The notes beneath the pieces are model-generated. The model was given only the letters and a program-made list of their open reading frames with translations. It had not been told where the DNA came from and searched no databases. From contig NZ_CP154826.1 of the NCBI RefSeq assembly GCF_039613825.1, forward strand, positions 1,736,001 to 1,800,000: DNA of 64,000 nt, read 5' to 3'. The position numbers were made by a program, and so were the translations under genes. Positions 32,213 through 39,472 of the stretch are shown piece by piece. Numbering within the stretch: the first letter of the stretch is position 1; the number at the start of each line of letters is the position of its first letter. Source of the stretch: Diaminobutyricibacter sp. McL0608 (GTDB taxonomy: Bacteria; Actinomycetota; Actinomycetes; Actinomycetales; Microbacteriaceae).

Positions 32213-34939
32213 TCAGCTCTCGCCGCCGGCGGTTCCGGTGGTGCCGGCGTTGACATCGTGCAGACGGTACTTCTCGATCGCGCGGATGGGCGCGCTCGGG
32301 TCGACCTGTCCGCGCGCGGCGAGCAGTTCGAGAGTGCGCACCACAAGCGACGGGCCGTCGATCTTGAAGAACCTGCGGGCCGCGGCACGCGTGTCCGAGA
32401 ACCCGAAGTCGTCGGCGCCGAGCGTGGCGAACTCGCCGGGCACGAACGGGCGGATCTGGTCGGGAACCGCGTGCATGAAGTCCGACACGGCCACGAAGGG
32501 CCCGTGTGCGCCGGACAGCTTGCTCGTCACGTAGGGAACGTGTCGCTCCTGGTCCGGGTGGAGGAAGTTGTGCTCCTCGGCGGCGAGACCGTCGCGACGC
32601 AGCTCCGACCACGAGGTGACGGACCAGACGTCGGCGGACACGCCCCAGTCCTGCGCGAGCAGGTGCTGAGCCTCGAGCGCCCACGGGACCGAGACACCGG
32701 ATGCGAGCAGCTGGGCCTTGGGACCTGCGACATCGCCTTCGCGGAGCCGGTAGATACCGCGCACGACGCCGTCGATGTCGAGGCCGTCGGGTTCAGCGGG
32801 CTGCACGTGCGGCTCGTTGTAGACCGTCAGGTAGTACATGACATTCGGGTTCGGGTGCGCTCCGCCGTACATCCGGTCGAGTCCATCGCGGACGATGTGA
32901 CCGATCTCGTAACCGTAGGCCGGGTCGTAGGAGACGACCGCCGGGTTCGTGGATGCGAGCAGCAGCGAGTGGCCGTCGGCGTGCTGCAGGCCTTCACCTG
33001 TCAACGTGGTGCGGCCGGCCGTTGCGCCGATCATGAAACCGCGTGCCATCTGGTCGCCGGCAGCCCACATGGCGTCCCCTGTGCGCTGGAACCCGAACAT
33101 CGAGTAGAACACGTAGACCGGGATGAGCGGTTCGCCCTGGGTCGAGTAGGACGTGCCGACCGCGGTGAACGCTGCGAGCGCGCCGGCCTCGTTGATTCCG
33201 ACGTGGATGATCTGGCCCTGCGGGCTCTCCTTGTAGGCGAGGAGGAGCTCGCGGTCGACCGAGGTGTAGTGCTGGCCGTTCGGGTTGTAGATCTTCGCAT
33301 TCGGGAAGAACGCGTCCATGCCGAACGTGCGCGCCTCGTCGGGGATGATCGGCACGATGCGGTGACCGAAGTCCTTGGCGCGCAGCAGATCTTTGAGCAG
33401 ACGGACGAACGCCATGGTGGTGGCGATCTCCTGCGTGCCGGAACCCTTCTTGGCGATTGCGTACGCCGAGTCGTCGGGCAGTGACACCTGGGTATGTTTC
33501 GTGCGACGCTCAGGAACGTAACCACCGAGGGCGCGACGGCGTTCGTGCAGGTACTGGATCGCCTCATCCTGCTCGCCGGGGTTGTAGTACGGCGGAAGGT
33601 ACGGGTTCTCCTCGAGCTGCGCGTCGGTGATCGGGATGCGCATGCTGTCGCGGAACGTCTTCAGGTTGTCCAGCGTCATCTTCTTCATCTGGTGGGTCGC
33701 GTTGCGCCCCTCGAAGCTGGGGCCCAGGCCATAGCCCTTGACCGTCTTCGCGATGATGACCGTCGGCTGGCCCTTGTGCTCGCTGGCCGCCTTGAACGCT
33801 GCATAGACCTTGCGGTAGTCGTGGCCGCCGCGCTTGAGGTTCCAGAGCTGGTCGTCGGTGTAGCCCTCGACGAGTTTGCGCGTGCGCTCGTCGCGACCGA
33901 AGAAGTTCTCGCGCACGTAGGCGCCGTTCTCGGCCTTGTAGGTCTGGTAGTCGCCGTCCGGAGTGACGTTCATCAGGTTCAGAAGGGCGCCGTCCGTGTC
34001 GCGGGCGAGCAGTTCATCCCATTCGCGGCCCCAGACGACCTTGATGACGTTCCAGCCGGCACCGCGGAAGAAGCTCTCGAGTTCCTGGATGATCTTGCCG
34101 TTGCCGCGCACCGGTCCGTCGAGGCGCTGCAGGTTCGCGTTGATGACGAAGGTGAGGTTGTCGAGGCCTTCGTTCGCGGCGACCTGGAGCTGTCCGCGGC
34201 TCTCGACCTCGTCCATCTCGCCGTCGCCGAGGAACGCCCAGACGTGCTGATCGCTCGCATCCTTGATTCCGCGGTTCGTCAAGTACCTGTTGAGCTGGGC
34301 CTGATAGATCGCGTTGATCGGGCCGAGACCCATCGAGACGGTGGGGAACTGCCAGAACTCGGGCATGAGCCGAGGGTGCGGGTACGACGACAGTCCGTTG
34401 GGCGCGTGGGACTTCTCCTGGCGGAACCCGTCGAGCTGGTCGGCGCTGAGCCGGCCTTCGAGGAACGCGCGGGCATAGGTGCCGGGGGAGGCGTGCCCCT
34501 GGACGAAGACCTGGTCACCACCGCCCGGGTGGTCCTGGCCGCGGAAGAAGTGGTTGAAGCCGACCTCGTAGAGAGCAGCGCTCGACGCATAGGTCGAGAT
34601 GTGGCCGCCGACAGCGATTCCGGGACGCTGCGCGCGGTGCACGAGGATGGCGGCATTCCACCGGATCCAGGCGCGGTAGCGGCGCTCGATCTCTTCATCG
34701 CCGGGGAACTCGGGCTCGTTCTCGGGGGAGATCGTGTTGATGTAGTCGGTGGTCGGGACCATCGGCACACCCAGGTGCAGTTCTTTGGAGCGCTTGAGCA
34801 GGCTCAGGATCACATCGCGTGCGCGCTGGTGTCCCTGGGCTGCAACCAGTGCGTCGAGGGATTCCTGCCATTCGGCGGTCTCCTCCGGGTCCGAATCGAT
34901 GTGATTCACCGAGTACGGGTCCTGGTCGTTTACAGTCAC
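32213..34939 (-). CDS. aceE: Pyruvate dehydrogenase E1 component, homodimeric type
   Basis: 908 residues from the GTG at 34939, with AAAGAGG upstream; the frame continues further but the extension is not conserved-looking. The thiamine diphosphate motif is [16 protein letters not shown] with NANLQRLDG. The family signatures [15 protein letters not shown] and [17 protein letters not shown] appear at the N-terminus. It decarboxylates pyruvate and acetylates the lipoyl group of E2. E2 and E3 are not in the window. It supplies acetyl-CoA next to the fatty-acid genes and is divergent from ahpE. Confidence 0.96.
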   Translation of the reverse strand: MTVNDQDPYSVNHIDSDPEETAEWQESLDALVAAQGHQRARDVILSLLKRSKELHLGVPMVPTTDYINTISPENEPEFPGDEEIERRYRAWIRWNAAILVHRAQRPGIAVGGHISTYASSAALYEVGFNHFFRGQDHPGGGDQVFVQGHASPGTYARAFLEGRLSADQLDGFRQEKSHAPNGLSSYPHPRLMPEFWQFPTVSMGLGPINAIYQAQLNRYLTNRGIKDASDQHVWAFLGDGEMDEVESRGQLQVAANEGLDNLTFVINANLQRLDGPVRGNGKIIQELESFFRGAGWNVIKVVWGREWDELLARDTDGALLNLMNVTPDGDYQTYKAENGAYVRENFFGRDERTRKLVEGYTDDQLWNLKRGGHDYRKVYAAFKAASEHKGQPTVIIAKTVKGYGLGPSFEGRNATHQMKKMTLDNLKTFRDSMRIPITDAQLEENPYLPPYYNPGEQDEAIQYLHERRRALGGYVPERRTKHTQVSLPDDSAYAIAKKGSGTQEIATTMAFVRLLKDLLRAKDFGHRIVPIIPDEARTFGMDAFFPNAKIYNPNGQHYTSVDRELLLAYKESPQGQIIHVGINEAGALAAFTAVGTSYSTQGEPLIPVYVFYSMFGFQRTGDAMWAAGDQMARGFMIGATAGRTTLTGEGLQHADGHSLLLASTNPAVVSYDPAYGYEIGHIVRDGLDRMYGGAHPNPNVMYYLTVYNEPHVQPAEPDGLDIDGVVRGIYRLREGDVAGPKAQLLASGVSVPWALEAQHLLAQDWGVSADVWSVTSWSELRRDGLAAEEHNFLHPDQERHVPYVTSKLSGAHGPFVAVSDFMHAVPDQIRPFVPGEFATLGADDFGFSDTRAAARRFFKIDGPSLVVRTLELLAARGQVDPSAPIRAIEKYRLHDVNAGTTGTAGGES

Positions 34940-34986
34940 TCTCGACCTCTTTCTTGTGTCGTATAGATCGTGTGTGGGGTGCATCA

Positions 34987-35003
34987 CTGTCGGATTACGA
35001 CAG
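34987..35003. promoter_or_regulatory. Inverted repeat in the aceE-ahpE divergent gap
   Basis: CTGTCG at 34987-34992 and CGACAG at 34998-35003 form a perfect 6-bp inverted repeat with a 5-base spacer, 48 bases upstream of the aceE start. The 214-base divergent gap is likely to hold promoters for both genes; TAAGCT near 35083 may be the ahpE -10 box. The repeat is a candidate operator for aceE. Confidence 0.35.
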
Positions 35004-35153
35004 GAAGGAGGCACCATCTGCCAGCCTAGCCACTCTTCGAGGGTCCTGTGGACCGCCCGCTGTGATGTGTGGGCGGACAGGTCTAAGCTGTGTGATCGTG
35101 CGTCCCAGAGCCTCGGCCGGGATGCGCGGCACAGGCACCGACAGGAGAGCACG

Positions 35154-35627
35154 ATGGCACTGGAGAACGACACCCAGGCACCCGACTTCGAACTGGTCAA
35201 CCAGTTCGGCGAGACGTTCCGACTGAGCGATTACCGCGGCACGCGCGCCGTCGCGCTCGTCTTCTTCCCGCTGGCATTCTCGGGCACCTGCACCGGCGAA
35301 CTCTGCGAGTTGCGCGACAACCTGGCCCTGTTCAGGTCGCACGATGTCGAACTCGTCGGAATCTCCGTCGACTCGAAGTACGCGCTGCGGGTCTGGGCCG
35401 AGCAGGAGAACTACGATTTCACGCTGCTCGCCGACTTCTGGCCGCACGGTCAGGTCGCCAAGGAGTACGGCGTGTTCCTGCCCGAGAAGGGGTTCGCGAA
35501 CCGCGCGACGTTCCTGATCGACGAGGCAGGCATCATCCGCGCGAGCTTCATCACCGCGCCGGGCGAAGCACGGTCGCTGGAGGCGTACCGCGCAGCGCTC
35601 GAGGAACTGCCGGCCCACGTCGGCTGA
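35154..35627 (+). CDS. ahpE: Peroxiredoxin, AhpE type
   Basis: 157 residues from the ATG at 35154, with AGGAGAG upstream. The thioredoxin-fold core is clear. The peroxidatic Cys is in [15 protein letters not shown] near residue 45 and the resolving-type Cys is five residues later. [20 protein letters not shown] is the usual next strand/helix. It reduces hydrogen peroxide and organic peroxides. It is divergent from aceE. Confidence 0.95.
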   Translation: MALENDTQAPDFELVNQFGETFRLSDYRGTRAVALVFFPLAFSGTCTGELCELRDNLALFRSHDVELVGISVDSKYALRVWAEQENYDFTLLADFWPHGQVAKEYGVFLPEKGFANRATFLIDEAGIIRASFITAPGEARSLEAYRAALEELPAHVG

Positions 35628-35644
35628 CCGGGGCCGTCCCCGGT
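35627..35644 (+). terminator. Hairpin at the end of ahpE
   Basis: ACCGGGG at 35627-35633 pairs with CCCCGGT at 35638-35644 over 7 bp with a 4-base loop. It begins at the last base of the ahpE stop codon. No T run follows, so it resembles the GC-rich I-shaped terminators of actinobacteria. TATCAT at 35644-35649 then probably serves as the tRNA -10 box. Confidence 0.6.
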
Positions 35645-35671
35645 ATCATTGACTCGTCGCTTCGGCGATGA

Positions 35672-35744
35672 GGGCCTTTAGCTCAGCTGGTAGAGCGCCA
35701 CGTTTACACCGTGGATGTCATCGGTTCGATCCCGGTAGGGCCCA
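35672..35744 (+). tRNA. tRNA-Val (anticodon TAC)
   Basis: A 73-base cloverleaf. The acceptor arm GGGCCTT pairs with AGGGCCC (one wobble), discriminator A. The anticodon stem CCACG/CGTGG encloses TTTACAC with anticodon TAC at 35705-35707. The T-arm ATCGGTTCGATCCCGGT is complete. CCA is not encoded. TATCAT at 35644-35649 is a good -10 candidate. Confidence 0.96.
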
Positions 35745-35765
35745 CTTTTCCCTGTTCTGCTTGCC

Positions 35766-35821
35766 GAGCACAGTAAAAAGCACCTCATTCAGTTCTCGAA
35801 GCGTGCTTTTTCCTGTGCTCG
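35766..35821. repeat. Dispersed hairpin repeat, copy 3
   Basis: GAGCACAGTAAAAAGCAC at 35766-35783 pairs with GTGCTTTTTCCTGTGCTC ending at 35820, with one mismatch. It shares its arms with copies at 7423 and 26233. Here it lies after tRNA-Val and before a co-directional gene, so it is not always in a convergent gap. Confidence 0.72.
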
Positions 35822-35892
35822 ACGTCGGTGGTGGCGGGTGGACGTGGGGCGACCCGTTGCGGTACTGCGCAGCCGCGGGGCAGCATCGATGC

Positions 35893-36231
35893 ATGGGCAA
35901 ATATCTCATCTCTTTTCCGAGCGAAGCCATGGTGCTCACCGCCGAGGAGTTCCCGATCGTCTCGGCCGACTCGCACGAGGTCATCCGGGAGGCGAAGGCC
36001 GCCGGGGTCTACGTCTTCGGCGGTGGCATCCTGGAGCAGGTCGACCCTGTGCTGGTCTCGGCCGACGGGTCGGTGAGCACCGAGATCTATCCGGGCTCCG
36101 AACTCACGGGTGGCTTCACGGTACTTGAGCTGCCGACGCGCGAAGACGCGGTCGAGTGGGCCCGGAAGATCGCAGTGGCCTGTCGCTGCTCGCAGGAGCT
36201 CCGCGAGTTCGGGTACGACCCCGAGAGCTGA
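35893..36231 (+). CDS. YCII-related domain protein
   Basis: 112 residues from the ATG at 35893. CAGCAT ends six bases before the start, so a leaderless mRNA is likely. An earlier in-frame opening lies within the tRNA and repeat region. The ferredoxin-like fold of YciI/YCII proteins is suggested by KYLISFPSEAMVL, FPIVSADSHEVIREAKAAGVYVFGGG and GFTVLELPTREDAVEWARKIA. These proteins bind small ligands or act as lyases; the function here is unknown. Confidence 0.85.
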   Translation: MGKYLISFPSEAMVLTAEEFPIVSADSHEVIREAKAAGVYVFGGGILEQVDPVLVSADGSVSTEIYPGSELTGGFTVLELPTREDAVEWARKIAVACRCSQELREFGYDPES

Positions 36232-36282
36232 CCTCCGAGTGTGTTTCACGACGACGTCGGTGGTCGTGCGTAGTCTCGGTGC

Positions 36283-36861
36283 ATGGATGAGCCGCACACG
36301 GTCGAGGTCGTCAGCGCGGTCGGCCACTACGACGGATTCTTCGAAGTGGTCGGCGTCAAGAAGCCCGGCGGGGGCGGATGCTGGTGCATGAGCTACCGGG
36401 ACACCCGGCTGAACAACCTCGAGCGACCCCTCTACATGGAGGACGAATGCTCGCGCGAGCCCGGCCCGGGAGTCCTCGCCTACGTGGATGGTGAGCCGGC
36501 AGGCTGGTGTTCGATCGCACCTCGCTCCAGCTATCGGCGCCTGATGCATTCGCGGACGATCCCATTCCTCGACGAGCGCGACGCCTGGGCGGCCGTCTGC
36601 TTCGTGGTGCGACCGAGATTCAGGGGCCGGGGATTGATGAACGTGCTGCTGGACGGAGCAGTCGAACACGCTCGGTCGCACGGAGCCGAGGTGGTCGAGG
36701 GCTACCCGATCGAATCGGACACGCCCGGCAAGGTCGACATCATCTCCGGGTACGTCGGCACCACTCGCCTGTTCGAGCGCGCCGGCTTCCAACGGGCATC
36801 CGAGACCCTGGCGCACAGCGGGGGTCGGGCGCGCTGGATCATGCGCAAGGAGTTCGCCTGA
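36283..36861 (+). CDS. GNAT family N-acetyltransferase
   Basis: 192 residues. The acetyl-CoA loop is in VVRPRFRGRGLMNVLLDGAVEHA near residue 110, and the C-terminus ends in VGTTRLFERAGFQRASE, as in many GNAT enzymes. The N-terminus has a Gly-Gly-Gly-Cys-Trp-Cys sequence typical of a GNAT subgroup with a CWC motif. TAGTCT at 36271-36276 ends six bases before the ATG. The substrate is unknown. Confidence 0.9.
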   Translation: MDEPHTVEVVSAVGHYDGFFEVVGVKKPGGGGCWCMSYRDTRLNNLERPLYMEDECSREPGPGVLAYVDGEPAGWCSIAPRSSYRRLMHSRTIPFLDERDAWAAVCFVVRPRFRGRGLMNVLLDGAVEHARSHGAEVVEGYPIESDTPGKVDIISGYVGTTRLFERAGFQRASETLAHSGGRARWIMRKEFA

Positions 36862-36882
36862 AGTCCGAGCAGCCTCGCTCAG

Positions 36883-37329
36883 TCATCCGCGCGACTCGAG
36901 CAGCTCCTTCAGTTTCCGGTAGCTCACCGGCGCACCCTTGCGTGCGGCCGATCGGACCATCGGCAGCAGCGCGACACCCATGCCGTGACCTTCGAACGAC
37001 AGCGCAAAGGTCACTCGAGATCCCGAACCTCCGTCGAGTGGCTCGATGGTCACCGTCATGTTCGGTCGGATGGGGCCGTCCGTTCCCCGCACCACCCATC
37101 GCGTCGGGACGTCGACCTCGACGATCTCCTGGTTCAACGTGCGATCGGCGGGCCCGATCCTGCGCGTCGTGCTGAATTGCGACCCGACGGTGGACGGGGT
37201 TCCGCTCACCATCCGCGCGTCGACCACATCCGCCTGCCACTCGCTGAACGTGCTCGGTTCGGTGCCGTACGCGAAGACGTCCGCGGGGCTTCTCGCGATG
37301 TCGATCGTGAAGGATTCATCGTCGCTCAT
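36883..37329 (-). CDS. SRPBCC-fold protein
   Basis: 148 residues of the START-like/polyketide cyclase type. SFTIDIARSPADVFAYGTEPSTFSEW opens the fold, and GSGSRVTFALSFEGHG comes from the central sheet. These proteins carry hydrophobic ligands in a cavity. The ATG at 37329 follows TAGGCT on this strand by six bases, so it is probably leaderless. It is divergent from the epimerase gene. Confidence 0.88.
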   Translation of the reverse strand: MSDDESFTIDIARSPADVFAYGTEPSTFSEWQADVVDARMVSGTPSTVGSQFSTTRRIGPADRTLNQEIVEVDVPTRWVVRGTDGPIRPNMTVTIEPLDGGSGSRVTFALSFEGHGMGVALLPMVRSAARKGAPVSYRKLKELLESRG

Positions 37330-37335
37330 GGCGGC

Positions 37336-37345
37336 AGCCTAAGCT
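37336..37345. promoter_or_regulatory. Overlapping divergent leaderless -10 boxes
   Basis: TAGGCT on the minus strand (37341-37336) and TAAGCT on the plus strand (37340-37345) share two bases. They end six and seven bases before their start codons (37329 and 37353). The two genes therefore share one compact promoter core, and RNA polymerase should occupy only one side at a time. Confidence 0.6.
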
Positions 37346-37352
37346 CTTTCGG

Positions 37353-38363
37353 GTGAAACGTGCGATCGTGCTGGGCGGCAATGGTGTGCTGGGGCGGGCG
37401 ATCGCTCTCCGGCTTGCAGCGGCAGGCTGGGCCACCGAAGTGACGGGACGCGACCCGTCGCGGTTTCCTTCCGAGCTCAGCCGGGCGGGAGTGCGGTTCC
37501 GCCGATCCGATCGGCGTGACGCGGGCGAGCTCGCCGAGGTGATCGGCCGCGGCGCAGACCTGCTGGTGGATGCTCGCTGCTACACCGCCGCCGACGCGCG
37601 GATGCTGCTGCCGCACCTCGGCGACATCCGCTCGACCGTGATGCTGTCGAGCAAGGCCGTGTACGTCGACCGCGACGGCAATCATGTCAACTCGGACATC
37701 CCGCCTCGATTCGAGGAGCCGATCCGCGAAGATGCCCCGACAATGCAGCCCGGGGACGGCGAGTACCGGTCGCGTGACGGCTACGGCGCGAACAAGGTCG
37801 CAGCTGAGCTGGTGCTTCTGGAGAGTGGACGGCCGGTGACGGTGATCCGCGCGTCCAAGGTGCACGGCGCGGGCGCAGCCAATCCGCGCGAGTGGATGTT
37901 CGTCAAGCGGGTTCTCGACGGACGCCGAGTCGTGCTGCTGGCGCGGGGCGGCCGCGGCGGCGATCACACGACCGCCGCTGCGAACACGGCGGCGCTGGTC
38001 GAGACCGTCGCTGCGAACCCTGGCGCGCGCATCCTGAACAGCGCCGACCCGGATGCGCCGACCGGTCTCGAGATCGCCCGTGCTGTTGCCGGTCCTCTCG
38101 GTCACGAGTGGCGGGAGGTCCTGCTGCCCGACGACGCGGATCCCGCCTTGGGCGCGCATCCGTGGGACTTCGTCCCGCCGATCGTGCTCGACACCACCGC
38201 ATCCGCAGCGCTCGGCTACCGGCCGGTCGGGACCTTCGCAAAAACGGTCGGCGCTGAGATCGACTGGCTGGTGGCTTCGAAAGCGAACCGCCCGGCGGCT
38301 TCCGACGAGTACTTCGAACACCTCACCGACTACACCCGCGAGGATCGTTTCCTCGCGGGCTGA
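37353..38363 (+). CDS. NAD(P)-dependent epimerase/dehydratase-like protein
   Basis: 336 residues of the extended SDR type. VLGGNGVLGRAIALRLAAAG near the N-terminus is the nucleotide-binding motif. Tyr and Lys of the active site may be in YGANKVAAELVLLESG. The GTG follows a -10 box by seven bases. The C-terminal part (HPWDFVPPIVLDTTASAALGYRPVGTF) resembles sugar-nucleotide epimerase ends. The substrate is unknown; a reductase or epimerase are both possible. Confidence 0.85.
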   Translation: MKRAIVLGGNGVLGRAIALRLAAAGWATEVTGRDPSRFPSELSRAGVRFRRSDRRDAGELAEVIGRGADLLVDARCYTAADARMLLPHLGDIRSTVMLSSKAVYVDRDGNHVNSDIPPRFEEPIREDAPTMQPGDGEYRSRDGYGANKVAAELVLLESGRPVTVIRASKVHGAGAANPREWMFVKRVLDGRRVVLLARGGRGGDHTTAAANTAALVETVAANPGARILNSADPDAPTGLEIARAVAGPLGHEWREVLLPDDADPALGAHPWDFVPPIVLDTTASAALGYRPVGTFAKTVGAEIDWLVASKANRPAASDEYFEHLTDYTREDRFLAG

Positions 38364-38367
38364 CGGT

Positions 38368-39405
38368 TCAGCCGGACGCCAGCGCGTCGTCCGCGGTGGA
38401 GAGGGTGCGCTGGGCGCGTCGTGCTCCCCGTCGCCCCTTCGCCACGAGGATGAGTGAGGCGATCCCGATCGTGCCGATGAGCACCGTCGCAGCCGCGAGC
38501 AGTGAGCCGGCGACGACCTGCCATCCAGCGAGGCCGCCGAGCGCGGACCATTGCATCCCGAAGGTGCACATCGCAGCGAACGGGAATGTGAACGACCAGA
38601 AGCCGAGCGAGAACGTGAGCTTCATGTACCGCGGTAGCAATGCCACCTGCATCGCGAAGAAGAGGACGGTCAGTCCGAGCAGCGCGGTAGCCACGGCATC
38701 CGGATGCTCGCCCCGCATCGCGAACCAGGCGATGCCGGCGACCGGCGGGGGAGCCAGGATGATCGCGAGCGTCGGCACCAGCGGGTCGGGCAAGGGCGGG
38801 AGGAAGGCCATCCGCGTCACCAGCAGCGTGAGGATCACGATCCAGAAGAGGATACCGACCGCGAAAGCGCCGGTCGCGACAAGCGGGAATCCGACTTTGG
38901 CCGCGGTCGCCGACGCGACCAGCCCCGCGGCGACGGTCGGAAGGAAGTAGCCGCCGTGGATGACCTCGGGTTTCAACTGGCCGCTCATCCAGAATGCGAG
39001 GATCCAGCCGGCGAAGAGCGCCGCGACGACGATCGAGAGAGCTACGAGGATCTGGCCGCCGATCGGCCAGTAGACGAAGAGGTTCGCGCCCAGAAGCATT
39101 CCGACCACGGGGACGAGCGCCGCGATCGGACCCTGCGCTGGATGCTTCAGCTGGGTGATCAGGGACTCGGCGGTCCTCGAACCGCGCACCAGGTGCGCGA
39201 CGATGAGCCACGCCCACGCGATCGCCGTGATGATCCACAGTACGTCGGGGATGGCGACCGGAACGCCGAGGAGTCGCACGGCCAGGGTCCAGGAGGTCGA
39301 TAGTCCTGCGAGACCGAAGGCGATAGCGAGCGTGTTGAGCGGGATCCGCCCAGGAGAATGAGCGGCCGGATGGGCGCCGGGGCGACTGTCGGGGACCGCG
39401 TTCAC
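38368..39405 (-). CDS. TDT-family transporter (tellurite-resistance/dicarboxylate type)
   Basis: 345 residues from the GTG at 39405. CATACT on this strand ends six bases before it; an ATG at 39441 would add 12 polar residues. About ten hydrophobic helices follow, with the TDT pattern PLNTLAIAFGLAGLSTSW at the start and GYFLPTVAAGLVASATAA in the middle. This family includes anion and dicarboxylate exporters such as TehA. The substrate is unknown. It follows the arylsulfatase gene by 67 bases. Confidence 0.87.
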   Translation of the reverse strand: MNAVPDSRPGAHPAAHSPGRIPLNTLAIAFGLAGLSTSWTLAVRLLGVPVAIPDVLWIITAIAWAWLIVAHLVRGSRTAESLITQLKHPAQGPIAALVPVVGMLLGANLFVYWPIGGQILVALSIVVAALFAGWILAFWMSGQLKPEVIHGGYFLPTVAAGLVASATAAKVGFPLVATGAFAVGILFWIVILTLLVTRMAFLPPLPDPLVPTLAIILAPPPVAGIAWFAMRGEHPDAVATALLGLTVLFFAMQVALLPRYMKLTFSLGFWSFTFPFAAMCTFGMQWSALGGLAGWQVVAGSLLAAATVLIGTIGIASLILVAKGRRGARRAQRTLSTADDALASG

Positions 39406-39472
39406 CGTCCCAGTATGTCCGTCGGGGGCGACGGAATCCATGATTCCGCGCCCCCGCCCCGCCCCGTCCCGA

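Noticed and set aside
32196-32684. Extension of the fasR frame into aceE
   Set aside because: The extra 160 codons overlap the coding end of aceE on the same strand and are Arg/Gly-rich; the family N-terminus begins at the GTG at 32195.
39431-39447. Palindrome around GGAATCCATGATTCC as an operator
   Set aside because: The 7-bp arms sit at a possible upstream ATG of the transporter gene in the gap after the sulfatase; no promoter spacing or second copy supports a binding role.
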